The position numbers and the translations under genes were made by a program. Shown here in pieces: positions 1-9,502 of a DNA stretch of 64,000 nt (position 1 is the stretch's first letter; every line of letters starts with the position of its first letter). The stretch spans positions 1,619,164 to 1,683,163 of the forward strand of contig NZ_KB913033.1 of the NCBI RefSeq assembly GCF_000384235.1. The letters are read 5' to 3'. Under the pieces are notes generated by a model, which worked only from the letters and a program-made list of their open reading frames with translations, ran no database searches and was not told the origin of the DNA. This stretch comes from Hydrogenovibrio halophilus DSM 15072 (lineage in GTDB: Bacteria; Pseudomonadota; Gammaproteobacteria; Thiomicrospirales; Thiomicrospiraceae).

Positions 1-8
1 CGGGGTCA

Positions 9-977
9 TTGCCTTACGTATGGTCATCGACCGAAGCGACGCAGGCATGGGAAGCCTGTTATTTCGACCGCGGCGGGTTGTATGGCGACGGGTTTTTTAC
101 CACTCTGCTGGTCTGGCAGGGCAAGGTGCTGAACTGGCCGGCGCATTGGCAGCGTCTGGCCGAGAGCGCCCGGCGTCTGGGTTTTCCGGCCCTGGATGAA
201 GCCACGTTGCGCCGGGATCTGGTCCGCTGTTATCAGGCAGGCCCGTTGCCTCAAACGCGTGAAGTGGTGAAGATCGTGATCACGCGCGGTCAGGGCGGGC
301 GCGGCTATGCGCCACCATCCGAGCCGACACCTTTCAGGCGGATTTACCGTTTGCCGTATCCAGAAGCGGTTTCCGGAGAATTTTCCGGGGAGGTGGACGC
401 GCCCAGATGGGATTTGAGTTTGTCTGCCAGTCCGGTGCAATGGGGACGGCAGCCCTTGCTGGCCGGACTCAAACACCTGAATCGACTGGAGAATGTGCTG
501 GCGCAACAGCACGTGTCCCAGCAGATGACGGCACGGCCGGGCACGCTGGCCGATGCGGTCATGACCGATGACCGGGAACAGGTGATTTCGACCACCCAGG
601 CCAATCTGGTGCTGGTGAAGGGCGATCAGTTGCTGACCCCGAAACTGGATCACTGCGGCGTGGCCGGCACCTGTCTGAGTCAACTGCCTCAGGCGTTGGC
701 CGCTGACCCGGTTACTGCCCATTTTGCCCTGAGCGCGACCCGACTGAGCTGGAACGATATGATCGAAGCCGAAGCGGTTTTTGCCACCAACGCCGTGCGC
801 GGAGTGATGCCGGTACGCTTTGTGCGCACATCGGCGGCGGAGCACAAAAAAAGCCCGGCACCGGTCTTGCCGATTCACCAGGCCTGGTTAAAATGGCAGG
901 CGGACACGGCGCTTTCGTTCGTCGAATTCGAAAACCCACATATTGAACACCCAAACATCGAGACCCCAAACGCATGA
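9..977 (+). CDS. pabC: aminodeoxychorismate lyase (class IV PLP enzyme)
   Basis: Probable 4-amino-4-deoxychorismate lyase, which releases pyruvate to make p-aminobenzoate for folate synthesis in the cytoplasm. Near the N-terminus DRGGLYGDGFFTT matches the family motif DRxxxxGDGxFTT, and AGLKHLNRLENVLA (about residues 153-166) carries the expected PLP-binding lysine. The first codon used is TTG at 9. The frame is open to the window edge, so the true start may lie outside. The C-terminus is longer than in the E. coli enzyme (269 aa), with a repetitive NPHIEHPNIETPNA tail. The stop overlaps the mltG start (ATGA), indicating translational coupling. PabC cannot be separated from D-amino-acid transaminase by sequence alone, but the neighbours mltG-tmk-holB favour PabC. 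Confidence 0.88.
   Translation: MPYVWSSTEATQAWEACYFDRGGLYGDGFFTTLLVWQGKVLNWPAHWQRLAESARRLGFPALDEATLRRDLVRCYQAGPLPQTREVVKIVITRGQGGRGYAPPSEPTPFRRIYRLPYPEAVSGEFSGEVDAPRWDLSLSASPVQWGRQPLLAGLKHLNRLENVLAQQHVSQQMTARPGTLADAVMTDDREQVISTTQANLVLVKGDQLLTPKLDHCGVAGTCLSQLPQALAADPVTAHFALSATRLSWNDMIEAEAVFATNAVRGVMPVRFVRTSAAEHKKSPAPVLPIHQAWLKWQADTALSFVEFENPHIEHPNIETPNA
877..888. repeat. iterated palindrome ACCAGGCCTGGT, copy 1
   Basis: Exact 12-bp palindrome inside pabC. The reading frame turns it into His-Gln-Ala-Trp. Confidence 0.9.
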
Positions 978-1990
978 ATACAAGCAAATGGAAACTGTTG
1001 ACCCTGACGTTGGTTTCGAGCGGCCTGGTGATCTGGCTCTCGGTCGAAGGCTGGGCCTTTCGCCAGTTTCTGACCCAACCGATTTCATCGCTGTCCGAAC
1101 CCAAAGTGGTCAGCATCCCTCAGGGCACCACCACCCGTCAGGCCGCCCAAAGACTGCATCAGGCGCAATTGCTGCGTCATCCCGAATGGTTTGTCTGGGT
1201 GATGAAATGGCAGGGGCTGGACGGACAGATCAAAGCCGGTGAAATGGAAATCCAGCCGCAATGGGACCTGACGACGCTGATGGATGCGCTGGTGCAGGGC
1301 AAAACCGTGACTTATCCCTTTACCCTGATTGCGGGCGAAACCCTGGCACAGGCGCTCGAGCGCGTCCAGAAACTGGACAAGGTCAGGCAAACGCTGACCC
1401 CGCTCAACGAGCAGACGCTGGCCGACGCGTTGGGTCAGGAACCCCCACTGGAAGGACAGTTTTTGCCTGAAACCTATTTTTATGCCGCCGAAGAGGCCGA
1501 TGTGACCTTACTGAAACGGGCCTATCAAGCGCTGCAACGTCGACTTGACCAGGCCTGGTCACAGCGAGATGATAATCTGCCCTATCAGACGCCTTATGAG
1601 GCCTTGATTCTGGCTTCGATTGTGGAAAAAGAAAGCGGTTATGCGGCCGAACGCAGCAAAATCGCCGGGGTGTTTGTCAATCGGTTGCGTCTGGGCATGC
1701 GCCTGCAATCGGACCCGACCGTGATTTATGGGATGCAAGAACGGTACGATGGCAACATCCGCAAAAAAGACCTGCAGACCAAAACCCCCTGGAATACCTA
1801 CCGGATCAACGGCCTGCCACCGACACCGATTGCGTTGCCCAGTGCCGATGCGATTGATGCGGTGATGCAACCGGAAGAAACCGAGGCGCTGTATTTCGTG
1901 TCCAAAGGCAATGGCGAGCATTATTTTTCCAAAACACTGGCCGAACACAACCGCGCAGTGCGAAAATACATTCTCAATATCGTACCCTGA
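974..1990 (+). CDS. mltG: endolytic murein transglycosylase MltG
   Basis: YceG/MltG family inner-membrane lytic transglycosylase, thought to cut nascent glycan strands and set their length. One N-terminal membrane segment lies at about residues 8-26 and anchors a periplasmic domain. The region ILASIVEKESG holds the catalytic glutamate, at residue 218 (codon 1625-1627), the same number as in E. coli MltG. The downstream block QSDPTVIYG is also typical. Length (338 aa) is normal. It sits between pabC (4-bp overlap) and tmk, the usual gammaproteobacterial order. Residues Asp-Gln-Ala-Trp at 1548 are encoded by an iterated palindrome. Confidence 0.95.
   Translation: MNTSKWKLLTLTLVSSGLVIWLSVEGWAFRQFLTQPISSLSEPKVVSIPQGTTTRQAAQRLHQAQLLRHPEWFVWVMKWQGLDGQIKAGEMEIQPQWDLTTLMDALVQGKTVTYPFTLIAGETLAQALERVQKLDKVRQTLTPLNEQTLADALGQEPPLEGQFLPETYFYAAEEADVTLLKRAYQALQRRLDQAWSQRDDNLPYQTPYEALILASIVEKESGYAAERSKIAGVFVNRLRLGMRLQSDPTVIYGMQERYDGNIRKKDLQTKTPWNTYRINGLPPTPIALPSADAIDAVMQPEETEALYFVSKGNGEHYFSKTLAEHNRAVRKYILNIVP
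1548..1559. repeat. iterated palindrome ACCAGGCCTGGT, copy 2
   Basis: Exact copy inside mltG, read as Asp-Gln-Ala-Trp. The palindrome extends to TGACCAGGCCTGGTCA. Confidence 0.9.
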
Positions 1991-2009
1991 ATCCCGTGAG
2001 GCTCTCAGG

Positions 2010-2039
2010 CCCGAATGTTTCATGAAATATTCGGGTTAG
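2010..2039. repeat. remnant of the 169-bp inverted-repeat element (ends fused)
   Basis: CCCGAATGTTTCA is followed directly by TGAAATATTCGGG, so the left and right ends of the element seen at 9927 and 29752 are joined with no interior. It lies in the short mltG-tmk gap and forms a perfect 7-bp stem, so it could act as a hairpin in the mRNA. Whether it arose by internal deletion or as a minimal insertion cannot be told. Confidence 0.7.
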
Positions 2040-2053
2040 AAAAAAGGCAACGC

Positions 2054-2716
2054 ATGACAAACGCTACCAGGCCTGGTCAATTCATTACTTTGGAAGGCAC
2101 CGAAGGGGCAGGCAAATCCACCAATCTGGCTTTCATCGAGCAGTGGCTGTCGCAGAGAGGTGTGCCTTTGCTGGTGACGCGGGAACCCGGTGGCACCGAA
2201 CTCAGCGAAGCCATCCGCGGACTGCTGCTGGACAAACACTACAGCGACATGACCGATCTGACCGAACTGCTATTGATGTTTGCAGCCCGGCATCAGCACC
2301 TGCACCGCAAAATTCTGCCGGCACTGGAAGCGGGCACCTGGGTGGTGTGTGATCGCTTTACCGATGCCACCTATGCCTATCAGGGCGCCGGGCGCGGCAT
2401 GAACCCGGAAGTGATCGCGCAACTCGAAACTCTGGTTCAAGATGATTTTCGTCCGGATCTGACGCTGATCATGGATCTGCCAGTCGCCACAGGTCAGGCG
2501 CGGGTGAACGCCCGCAGCGCGGCCGGAGGCCCGGAAGTCGACCGATTTGAGCAGGAACGCACAGCCTTTTTCGAAGCGGTGCGCGGTGCCTATCTGCTCC
2601 GGGCAGAAGCCGAACCCGACCGTTACGCCGTGATCGATGCCAGTCGGTCACTGGAATCGGTGCAAACCCAGACCCAGGCGGTTCTGGAAAAGGCACTGGA
2701 GGTCTGGCAAGGATGA
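2054..2716 (+). CDS. tmk: thymidylate kinase
   Basis: Phosphorylates dTMP to dTDP using ATP. The P-loop GTEGAGKST follows FITLE near the N-terminus, and the LID region has the arginine-rich stretch [10 protein letters not shown] with DRFEQE. ATG 2054 is chosen over an in-frame upstream ATG at 2015 because the latter falls in the repeat remnant and only 2054 gives the normal family N-terminus and 220 aa. Residues 5-8 (Thr-Arg-Pro-Gly) are encoded by an iterated palindrome just after the start. The stop overlaps the holB start (ATGA). Confidence 0.95.
   Translation: MTNATRPGQFITLEGTEGAGKSTNLAFIEQWLSQRGVPLLVTREPGGTELSEAIRGLLLDKHYSDMTDLTELLLMFAARHQHLHRKILPALEAGTWVVCDRFTDATYAYQGAGRGMNPEVIAQLETLVQDDFRPDLTLIMDLPVATGQARVNARSAAGGPEVDRFEQERTAFFEAVRGAYLLRAEAEPDRYAVIDASRSLESVQTQTQAVLEKALEVWQG
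2066..2077. repeat. iterated palindrome ACCAGGCCTGGT, copy 3
   Basis: Exact copy starting 12 bases into tmk, read in the Thr-Arg-Pro-Gly frame. It lies in a non-conserved N-terminal stretch. Confidence 0.9.
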
Positions 2717-3714
2717 GCACCACGGCGTTTATCAAGGTGTATCCCTGGCAGCAGACGGTCTGGGAGCAATGGCAGTCGCAACTGGGTCAGGTCGGGCAGG
2801 CGTATCTGCTGGCGGGTCAGGCCGGTACCGGGCTGGAAGGATTGGTGCACGGTCAGATGCAGAGTCTTTTGTGTCAGGCCACAGCGACACTGCCTCCTTG
2901 CGGCGAATGCCCGGCCTGCCGCTCGTTTGCCAACCAGACTCACCCGGATGCGCTGTTTTTGCGGCCGCCGGAAGACAAAACGGTGATCCCGATTGATGCG
3001 GTGCGGGCGTTCAATGAAAAGGTGTTTACCACCTCGCATCAGGGCGGACGCAAAGTCGGCCTGATTGCGCCCGCCGAAGCGCTGAGCGAATCGGCCTTCA
3101 ATGCGCTGCTGAAAACCCTGGAAGAGCCGCCTGCGGGCACGGTGCTGATTCTGCTGACCCATGCCCCCAGCCGCTTGCCCGCCACCATCATCAGCCGCTG
3201 TCGGCTCTGGTCGGTGCCTTCGCCCACGCGTCAGCAGGCTCTGGAATGGTTGCAGTCGGCCTGTCCCGAGGCCGATGCACCCTTGCTGAAAAAAGCCCTG
3301 TCGGTCAATTGGGGCGCACCGCTGGAAGCCCGGCGCTGGATCGACGAGAAAGGCTTTGAGTTCGAAGCCCAATGGCAGGCCGATCTGAAAGCGCTGCAAC
3401 AGAACCAGCAGACCGTGACTCAGCGGGTGGAAAACTGGCTGAAACAGGCCGAGCCACAAAGAGTGCTGGATTATTTTTACCTGTGGACGGTTCAGCGTAT
3501 CCGCGCCGCGCTCTATCAACAGAAATTGCCGCTGGATCCTAACTGGCTGTCTTTTCAAAAATCGGTGCTTCAGGCCCGGACCTATTGGCACAGCAACGTC
3601 AACCAGACGTTGTTGCTGGAAGCCCTGACCCAGGAATGGCTGGCCCACCAGCAACCTGATTATGTGCCGTCGGCGGCCCTTCAAGGCCATTTGATTCGCG
3701 GTCGGGGCATTTAA
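2713..3714 (+). CDS. holB: DNA polymerase III subunit delta'
   Basis: Clamp-loader subunit of the replicative polymerase. The zinc-binding cluster [10 protein letters not shown] with the following HPD is clear at about residues 62-77. The nucleotide-binding loop is degenerate (GQAGTGLEG, no GKS/T), as expected for delta', which does not hydrolyse ATP. A typical AAA+ sensor region (LLKTLEEPP) follows. At 333 aa it matches the E. coli protein. The start overlaps the tmk stop. No PilZ gene lies between holB and the following hydrolase, unlike in many relatives. Confidence 0.93.
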   Translation: MSTTAFIKVYPWQQTVWEQWQSQLGQVGQAYLLAGQAGTGLEGLVHGQMQSLLCQATATLPPCGECPACRSFANQTHPDALFLRPPEDKTVIPIDAVRAFNEKVFTTSHQGGRKVGLIAPAEALSESAFNALLKTLEEPPAGTVLILLTHAPSRLPATIISRCRLWSVPSPTRQQALEWLQSACPEADAPLLKKALSVNWGAPLEARRWIDEKGFEFEAQWQADLKALQQNQQTVTQRVENWLKQAEPQRVLDYFYLWTVQRIRAALYQQKLPLDPNWLSFQKSVLQARTYWHSNVNQTLLLEALTQEWLAHQQPDYVPSAALQGHLIRGRGI

Positions 3715-3751
3715 TTATTTTTCTGCAACGTTACGACCAACAGGAGTGTCT

Positions 3752-4546
3752 ATGACCCTGATTGACTCGCACTGTCATTTGAATATTCTGCCCGAGGATT
3801 TCGGCGGCCCGGCCCAGGTGATTGCCAACGCGCATCAAACCGGCGTGGATCGGATGATGTGTGTGGCCATCGGCCCGGATGGCTGGTCGGAGATTCTGGA
3901 ATTGTGCGACCAACATCCCGAAGTCTATGCCGCCATCGGCATTCATCCCTGTGAACCCAAAACGGTGACGGTGACCGATGCGCAACTGATCGAAGCGGCC
4001 AGTCATCCCAGGGTGCTGGCCATTGGCGAGACCGGACTGGATTACCATCATTTCGATGCCGAAGCCGAAGACATGACCTGGCAGGCCGACCGCTTTCGTC
4101 AGATGATCCGGGTGGCCAAACAATTGAAAAAGCCGATTGTGATTCACACCCGGCATTCCACGCCCGACTGTCTGCGGATTCTGAAAGAGGAAGGGGCGGA
4201 CGAAGTCGGCGGGATCATGCATTGTTTTGTCGAGGATTGGGCCATCGCCAAAGCAGCGCTGGAGTTGAATTTTTACATTTCCTTTTCCGGCATCGTGACC
4301 TTCAAAAACGCCAAATCGGTCAAGGCCGTGGCGCAACAGGTGCCGCTGGATCGGATTCTGGTGGAGACGGACGCGCCTTATCTGGCGCCGGTACCCTATC
4401 GCGGCAAGCCCAATCAACCCGCTTACACCCGCTATGTGGCCGAAGAGATTGCCCAATTGCGTGGCCTGTCGCTGGACGAAGTGGCCGACGCCACCAGTGC
4501 CAATTTTGAACGGCTGATGGGCAAGCTGGATCCACGGTCCTTCTGA
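3752..4546 (+). CDS. ycfH: TatD-family metal-dependent hydrolase (YcfH type)
   Basis: TIM-barrel metal hydrolase of the TatD family, with DNase or related phosphoesterase activity reported for members. Seen in order: DSHCHL (metal ligands), AIGIHP, AIGETGLDYH (metal-binding glutamate), IVIHTR, GIMHCFV and ETDAPYLAP (final aspartate). ATG 3752 is preferred to GTG 3746 because CAGGAG (3741-3746) is correctly spaced for it. Its TGA overlaps the ATG of the ABC exporter by one base (TGATG). The physiological substrate is not evident. Confidence 0.9.
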   Translation: MTLIDSHCHLNILPEDFGGPAQVIANAHQTGVDRMMCVAIGPDGWSEILELCDQHPEVYAAIGIHPCEPKTVTVTDAQLIEAASHPRVLAIGETGLDYHHFDAEAEDMTWQADRFRQMIRVAKQLKKPIVIHTRHSTPDCLRILKEEGADEVGGIMHCFVEDWAIAKAALELNFYISFSGIVTFKNAKSVKAVAQQVPLDRILVETDAPYLAPVPYRGKPNQPAYTRYVAEEIAQLRGLSLDEVADATSANFERLMGKLDPRSF

Positions 4547-6378
4547 TGACCGACCACGCCGCAGAGACCGCACAAGGCCGAGACGACAGGCCCAATGAGA
4601 TCGTGACCCATCCCGGTGAATACACCTGGCGGCGTATTTTCGAGCGGGTGATCGAGCACAAACCGGCACTGATCAAGGCCCATCTGATCGCGCTGCTGGC
4701 GATGTTGGCCACCGTGCCTTTGCCGCTGCTGCTGCCGCTGATGGTGGATGAAGTGCTGCTGGCACAGCCAGGGGCGATTGTGGCGTTTCTGGACAGTTGG
4801 ATGCCGCAAAACTGGCAGGGCGCGGTGGGTTACATTGTGACGATCACCGTCATCACCATGTTGCTGCGCGTCATCGGCACCGGCCTGGGCGTCTGGCAGG
4901 TGCAGCAATTCACCTACATCGCCAAGGACGTCACTTTCGGCATACGCCGTGATCTGCTGGCTCGGGTACAGGGTGTGGCCATGAGCCGGTACGAGTCCAT
5001 GGGCAGCGGCAGTGTGACCGCCACCATGGTCAATGACGTGGACACGCTCGACACCTTTCTCGGTACCACCGTCGGCAAGCTGGTCCTGGCGTTGTTTTCG
5101 CTGGTGGGGGTCACCGCGGTCCTGTTGTGGCTGCACTGGCAATTGGCCCTGTTTATTCTGCTGATGAACCCGCTGGTGATTTACTTCACCCTGCGCATGG
5201 GGCGTCACGTCAAGACGTTGAAACGGGACGAGAACACGGCGGTGGACGCGTTTCAGCAATCGCTGGGTGAAACCCTGGATGCGTTGCAACAGGTGCGGGC
5301 CGCCAATCAGGACCGGGCGTTTTTTCAGCGCATCCGCACCTCGGCCCAATCGATCAAGGAACGCTCCCAGGCGTTTGGCTGGAAGTCCGAAGCCGCCAGT
5401 CGCGTGTCGTTTCTGATTTTCCTGCTGGGCTTTGACCTGTTTCGGGGCGTCAGTTTTCTGATGGTGGTGTTTTCCGACCTGAGCATCGGGCAGATGATGG
5501 CGGTGTTCGGTTACCTGTGGTTTATGATGGGCCCGGTGCAGGAAATTCTGGCGATTCAGTATGCCTACAATGCGGGCAGTGGTGCTCTGTCACGGATCAA
5601 TCAGGTGCTGGATCTGGAGCAGGAACCGCAATACCCGGCCCTGCAAAACCCGTTTACCGCCGAGCGCGTCAGTGTGCAGGTCAAGGGGGTGAACTTTCAC
5701 TATCCTGGTCATGAAAAGCCAGTGCTGCGCGATCTGACGTTTGAATTGCAGGCCGGGGAAAAGCTGGCCTTTGTCGGTGCCAGCGGTGGCGGCAAAACCA
5801 CACTGGTGCAACTGCTGCTGGGGTTCTACCAGCCGGATGGCGGGCAGATCTGCTATCACCATGTCCCGATTGAACAGATCGGTCAGGCCCGCATTCGGGA
5901 ACAGGTGGCGACGGTGTTGCAGCAGCCGGTGATGTTTCAGCAGAACGTGCGCTTCAATCTGACCCTGGGGCAGCCGATCGACGAAGATCGACTCTGGCAA
6001 GCACTGGAAATGGCGCAATTGAAGGACACCATCGTCGCCTTGCCCGATGGCCTGGAAACGGTGGTCGGGCGCAACGGAATCAAACTTTCCGGTGGTCAGC
6101 GCCAGCGATTGGCGATTGCGCGCATGATTCTGCAGGACCCCAAAGTGGTGATCATGGACGAGGCCACTTCCGCTCTGGACATGGCCACCGAACGGCATCT
6201 GTACGAAGCGCTGGCCCCGTTTCTGGCCGGGCGCACCACCTTGATTGTGGCCCATCGTTTGAGCTCGATCAAGCAGGCCGACCGGATTCTGGTGTTCGAA
6301 GACGGGCACATTATTGAGTCGGGCAGTCACGAAGACCTGGTCGAAGCCGGCGGCACCTACCAGCGTTTGTATCGTTAG
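4546..6378 (+). CDS. ABC exporter, fused membrane and ATPase domains (MsbA-like)
   Basis: Half-transporter that would act as a homodimer in the inner membrane. An N-terminal six-helix membrane domain (about residues 40-330) is followed by a nucleotide-binding domain with Walker A GASGGGKTT (near 411), signature LSGGQRQR (near 513), Walker B VVIMDEATSALD and switch histidine IVAHRLS. It resembles the MsbA/MdlB-type lipid or drug exporters, but the substrate cannot be read from the sequence. It is the last gene of the housekeeping operon, coupled to the TatD-family gene. Confidence 0.9.
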   Translation: MTDHAAETAQGRDDRPNEIVTHPGEYTWRRIFERVIEHKPALIKAHLIALLAMLATVPLPLLLPLMVDEVLLAQPGAIVAFLDSWMPQNWQGAVGYIVTITVITMLLRVIGTGLGVWQVQQFTYIAKDVTFGIRRDLLARVQGVAMSRYESMGSGSVTATMVNDVDTLDTFLGTTVGKLVLALFSLVGVTAVLLWLHWQLALFILLMNPLVIYFTLRMGRHVKTLKRDENTAVDAFQQSLGETLDALQQVRAANQDRAFFQRIRTSAQSIKERSQAFGWKSEAASRVSFLIFLLGFDLFRGVSFLMVVFSDLSIGQMMAVFGYLWFMMGPVQEILAIQYAYNAGSGALSRINQVLDLEQEPQYPALQNPFTAERVSVQVKGVNFHYPGHEKPVLRDLTFELQAGEKLAFVGASGGGKTTLVQLLLGFYQPDGGQICYHHVPIEQIGQARIREQVATVLQQPVMFQQNVRFNLTLGQPIDEDRLWQALEMAQLKDTIVALPDGLETVVGRNGIKLSGGQRQRLAIARMILQDPKVVIMDEATSALDMATERHLYEALAPFLAGRTTLIVAHRLSSIKQADRILVFEDGHIIESGSHEDLVEAGGTYQRLYR

Positions 6379-6403
6379 CGCCTGTTGTTTTAACCCCTTT
6401 TTG

Positions 6404-6415
6404 ACCAGGCCTGGT
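6404..6415. repeat. iterated palindrome ACCAGGCCTGGT, copy 4
   Basis: Exact copy between the ABC exporter and the rhodanese gene. The symmetry extends to 18 bp (6401-6418, TTGACCAGG/CCTGGTCAA). It is followed by AATAAACCCTTTTT, so it might assist termination. Confidence 0.9.
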
Positions 6416-6447
6416 CAATAAACCCTTTTTAACGGTCATAAAAAACC

Positions 6448-6479
6448 TTGTTCATGATCCGGTTGTCTCTGGTTATAAT
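6448..6479 (+). promoter_or_regulatory. candidate sigma-70 promoter of the rhodanese gene
   Basis: A perfect -10 TATAAT at 6474-6479 lies 36 bases before the start codon. The best -35 candidate, TTGTTC at 6448-6453, has a long 20-base spacer, so the -35 assignment is weak. Confidence 0.4.
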
Positions 6480-6515
6480 AGCGTACTGATTTATCAATGG
6501 AATGGGGTGTGGTGT

Positions 6516-6932
6516 ATGAAAGGTGTCTATCGTTTGGCCAGTCTGGTGTTGCTGTCGGGGTTGGCCTGGAATGCCCAGGCCAAAGAGGATTCGCCCAAAA
6601 ACATTGATGGGGCCACGACCGTTCAGGCGGCGGATGTGAAAAAACTCTGGCGCCAGGGTGTGGCCATCATTGACACTCGCAAGGACGAGGATTGGGAAGC
6701 CGGGCGCATTCCCGGTGCCTACCACGTCAACATCAAGAAACCCGAATTCAACCCCGAGCGCATTGGCCGGTTTGTCGGCAAGAACGAACCGGTGGTGACC
6801 TACTGCAATGCCAAGAAATGCCATCGCGCCGCCAATGCGGCCAAAAAACTGGTGTCATTCGGCTACACCCAGGTGCATTATTTTCGCGGCGGTTTTCCGG
6901 CCTGGAAAAACGCCGGCTACCCTTATGAATGA
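6516..6932 (+). CDS. periplasmic single-domain rhodanese
   Basis: A 138-aa sulfurtransferase-like protein. A signal peptide (hydrophobic LASLVLLSGLAW, cleavage likely after AQA) is followed by one rhodanese domain. IIDTRKDEDWEAGRIPGA is the CH2A-like block and VVTYCNAKKCHRA contains the persulfide-forming active-site cysteine loop. ATG 6516 is preferred over GTG 6507 because GGGG at 6504-6507 is correctly placed and the signal peptide begins there. It is likely to carry sulfane sulfur in the periplasm, in line with the sulfur genes at 20-22 kb. It appears to be monocistronic. Confidence 0.85.
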   Translation: MKGVYRLASLVLLSGLAWNAQAKEDSPKNIDGATTVQAADVKKLWRQGVAIIDTRKDEDWEAGRIPGAYHVNIKKPEFNPERIGRFVGKNEPVVTYCNAKKCHRAANAAKKLVSFGYTQVHYFRGGFPAWKNAGYPYE

Positions 6933-7057
6933 TATGAAGCAAAAACACCAATCACGGCTGGCAGGTTTTTTGCTGAACGCTTGACGCTCCCCCGATTCGA
7001 TGCCCTCGGACCCTCTGAAAACAGGTTTTTGGGCCAAAAAAAACAGGAATAATGTTT

Positions 7058-9397
7058 ATGTCTGTGGCCAAACATTCGTCACTTCGAAAAGAGCTGGAAC
7101 TGTTTACCATTGCGGTGGTGGTTGTCACCATTGCCATTCTGATGACCATTTTTTATTTCAATCATGCTCAGTCCCAGAAGCATTTGCAGCAGGCGCTGTC
7201 GAGCAAAATGGCCTCGGTCTCGGACATGATGGTGACCTCGGCCCAGGAAAAGATGGAAAAGGCAATCTTCTCGTTTACCCGCGACAGCATTTTGCTCGAT
7301 GGAGTGCGCGATAACGATCTGGACGCCATTGCCTCGCGCGCCAATACCACCGCCAATCTGTTGGAAGCCACGGGAATCATTTCCAATATTCGTGTGTTGT
7401 CGCCACAGGGGCAGGTGTTGTTCACCCGCAATGCCGAGGAGGTGGGCAAAAAACTGTCCTCCCGTCTGGTCGAGCAGGCCGCCACGGAACTGAATCTGGT
7501 CCGGGGGCTGGAAAAAATCGGTTCCGCGCCTCTGCAGGTGCATTTTGTGTTGCCGATTGCGCCCAAGGGTCAGTTGCTGGCGGTGGTGGACATGGCGCTG
7601 GATTATCAGTCGCTGGTCGGCCCTTCTGCTAAGGTGAGCGGGACGCCACTGGCCCTGTTTGACCATGCGGGTCAGCCGCTGACGGCTTCGGACAAATCCC
7701 TGCTGGCTCAAATTGAACAAAGTGCGTTTGAGGTGACGGGGCAGGCACTGGGTCAGGTGGAAACGGATCAGAGTGCCTTCACCCTGTCGTCTTTGCCTTT
7801 GACCACCGCGCAGGGCAAGACGGTGGCGTATCTGGTGGCGGCCGATGACACCACCGATCTGACCGCGGCACAGAATCTGGCCTTTTATGGCGGTCTGGCC
7901 GCGGTGATCCTGTGGGCTTTGGTGGCTTTTCTGGCGATCAAGTGGATTCTGGTTCGGGCGTTCAAACCGCTGGAAGCCATGCAGCAAACCGTGGCGATCA
8001 TTCAGCAGAAGGGCGATTTGAGTACGCGGGTGCCAGTGGAAAATCAGAATGAGGTCGGTCAGGCCGCAGAGGCGATCAACCGTATGCTCGACACGCTGGA
8101 TTCGGTGTTCTCCGACAGCAATCGGGTGATGCAGGCGGTGAGCGAAGGCGATTTCAGTCAATCGATTCGCACGGATCGGTTTGCCGGCGACTTTGCCCGA
8201 CTGACCCAGAACATCAATGCCTCCACCCAGAGTCTGTCGTTTACCATGAGCGAACTGGAAAAAGTGGTAATCGGCCTGGAAAAAGGCGACCTGGGTCTGC
8301 GCATGGACGCTCAGGTGAAAGGTGAGATTCGACGCCATGTGGACACGGCCATGCAGAGCATGCAAAAAGTCATCGCCGACATTGTCATGGTGCTGGAACA
8401 CATGGCGCAGGGCGACTTTACTCGTCAGGTGACGGTGGAAGCGCAGGGCGATTTCAAGCAGTTGGCCGGGCACGTGAATAACCGGGTCAAGCAGACCCAC
8501 GACGCGCTGGAAGACATTGCCAAAGTAGTGGAAGCCATGTCCAATGGCGATTTGACGCAACGCGTTCAGGGCGATTACGCCGGCAAATTCGGCGAAGTGT
8601 CCGATCTGCTGGACCGTTCGGCCCAGAACCTGTCCGAACTGCTGGCGCGAACCCGCTCCACCGCGCAAACCCTGATCAGCAACGTCGGCCAGATTTATCA
8701 GGGCGCGCGCGATCTGAACGACCGGACGCAGCGACAGGCCGCGTCGCTGGAACAGACCACGTCGATGATGCAGAAGATCACCGATGCGGTCACCCAGACC
8801 ACCGAACACGCCCAGTCGGCCAATCAGCAATCGACGTCGGCACGCAACCAGGCTGAAAACGGGGCCGAAGTGATGCGGGCCACGGTGCATTCCATGGGCG
8901 ACATCCGTGAAGCGTCACACAAAATCGAAGAGATCATTACCCTGATTGACAGCATTGCCTTTCAGACCAACCTGCTGGCATTGAACGCCGCGGTGGAAGC
9001 GGCGCGGGCTGGTGAGCACGGGCGCGGATTTGCGGTGGTGGCGGGCGAAGTCCGGTCACTGGCCGGCAAATCGGCGGACGCGGCCAAAGACATCAAGGCC
9101 CTGATTGAAAACGCGGTTGCGGCCGTGGACGAAGGCACTCAGAAAGCCGAAGCCTCGGACAAGGCGCTTCAGGGCATTACCGATGTGATCCGCCAGGTCA
9201 GCGACAGTGTGGCCGAAATCAGTGCCGCATCCGATGAGCAGACCCGTTCGATTCAGCAGATCAGTCAGGCGGTTTCGGAGATCGACGAGGTGACTCAGCA
9301 AAACGCCGCGCTGGTGGAACAGACCTCGGCGGCCTCCGAAAGCATGAAAGAAGAAGCCGAAGCCCTGCAGGAGCAGGTCAGTCACTTCAAAACCTGA
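7058..9397 (+). CDS. methyl-accepting chemotaxis protein
   Basis: Transmembrane chemoreceptor of 779 aa. Membrane helix 1 lies at about residues 12-35, a periplasmic sensor of about 235 residues follows, and helix 2 is at about 274-296. A HAMP domain and further HAMP-like repeats come next (note DLSTRV, DFSQSI, DLGLRM, DFTRQV, DLTQRV at regular intervals), then the signalling domain with hairpin tip [24 protein letters not shown] 7058 is preferred over ATG 7052 because AGGA at 7045-7048 gives 9-base spacing. No CheA/CheW genes are in the window. The ligand is unknown. Confidence 0.92.
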   Translation: MSVAKHSSLRKELELFTIAVVVVTIAILMTIFYFNHAQSQKHLQQALSSKMASVSDMMVTSAQEKMEKAIFSFTRDSILLDGVRDNDLDAIASRANTTANLLEATGIISNIRVLSPQGQVLFTRNAEEVGKKLSSRLVEQAATELNLVRGLEKIGSAPLQVHFVLPIAPKGQLLAVVDMALDYQSLVGPSAKVSGTPLALFDHAGQPLTASDKSLLAQIEQSAFEVTGQALGQVETDQSAFTLSSLPLTTAQGKTVAYLVAADDTTDLTAAQNLAFYGGLAAVILWALVAFLAIKWILVRAFKPLEAMQQTVAIIQQKGDLSTRVPVENQNEVGQAAEAINRMLDTLDSVFSDSNRVMQAVSEGDFSQSIRTDRFAGDFARLTQNINASTQSLSFTMSELEKVVIGLEKGDLGLRMDAQVKGEIRRHVDTAMQSMQKVIADIVMVLEHMAQGDFTRQVTVEAQGDFKQLAGHVNNRVKQTHDALEDIAKVVEAMSNGDLTQRVQGDYAGKFGEVSDLLDRSAQNLSELLARTRSTAQTLISNVGQIYQGARDLNDRTQRQAASLEQTTSMMQKITDAVTQTTEHAQSANQQSTSARNQAENGAEVMRATVHSMGDIREASHKIEEIITLIDSIAFQTNLLALNAAVEAARAGEHGRGFAVVAGEVRSLAGKSADAAKDIKALIENAVAAVDEGTQKAEASDKALQGITDVIRQVSDSVAEISAASDEQTRSIQQISQAVSEIDEVTQQNAALVEQTSAASESMKEEAEALQEQVSHFKT

Positions 9398-9447
9398 TCG
9401 AAAGTCCGGTTGAACGGCACCGGCTTTTTGCTGGTTGCCGCAAAGCA

Positions 9448-9473
9448 AAAAACCACCAGGCCTGGTGGTTTTT
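9448..9473. terminator. bidirectional terminator built on an iterated palindrome
   Basis: A perfect 26-bp palindrome, AAAAACCACCAGG/CCTGGTGGTTTTT, lies between two convergent genes. It gives a GC-rich stem flanked by A and T runs on both strands, as expected of a shared intrinsic terminator. The central 12 bp are an exact ACCAGGCCTGGT copy (9455-9466). Confidence 0.8.
9455..9466. repeat. iterated palindrome ACCAGGCCTGGT, copy 5
   Basis: Exact copy forming the core of the terminator hairpin between the chemoreceptor and the convergent small gene. Confidence 0.9.
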
Positions 9474-9502
9474 GCCTTTCTGACATCCGCGTGGTGGCCG
9501 GA

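Noticed and set aside
24-878. 284-aa open frame on the minus strand opposite pabC
   Set aside because: Shadow of pabC, with no domain and arginine/histidine-rich composition typical of an antisense frame in GC-rich DNA.
7079-8890. 603-aa open frame antisense to the chemoreceptor
   Set aside because: Shadow frame. The plus-strand frame has clear HAMP and signalling domains, while this one has none and lacks a ribosome-binding site.
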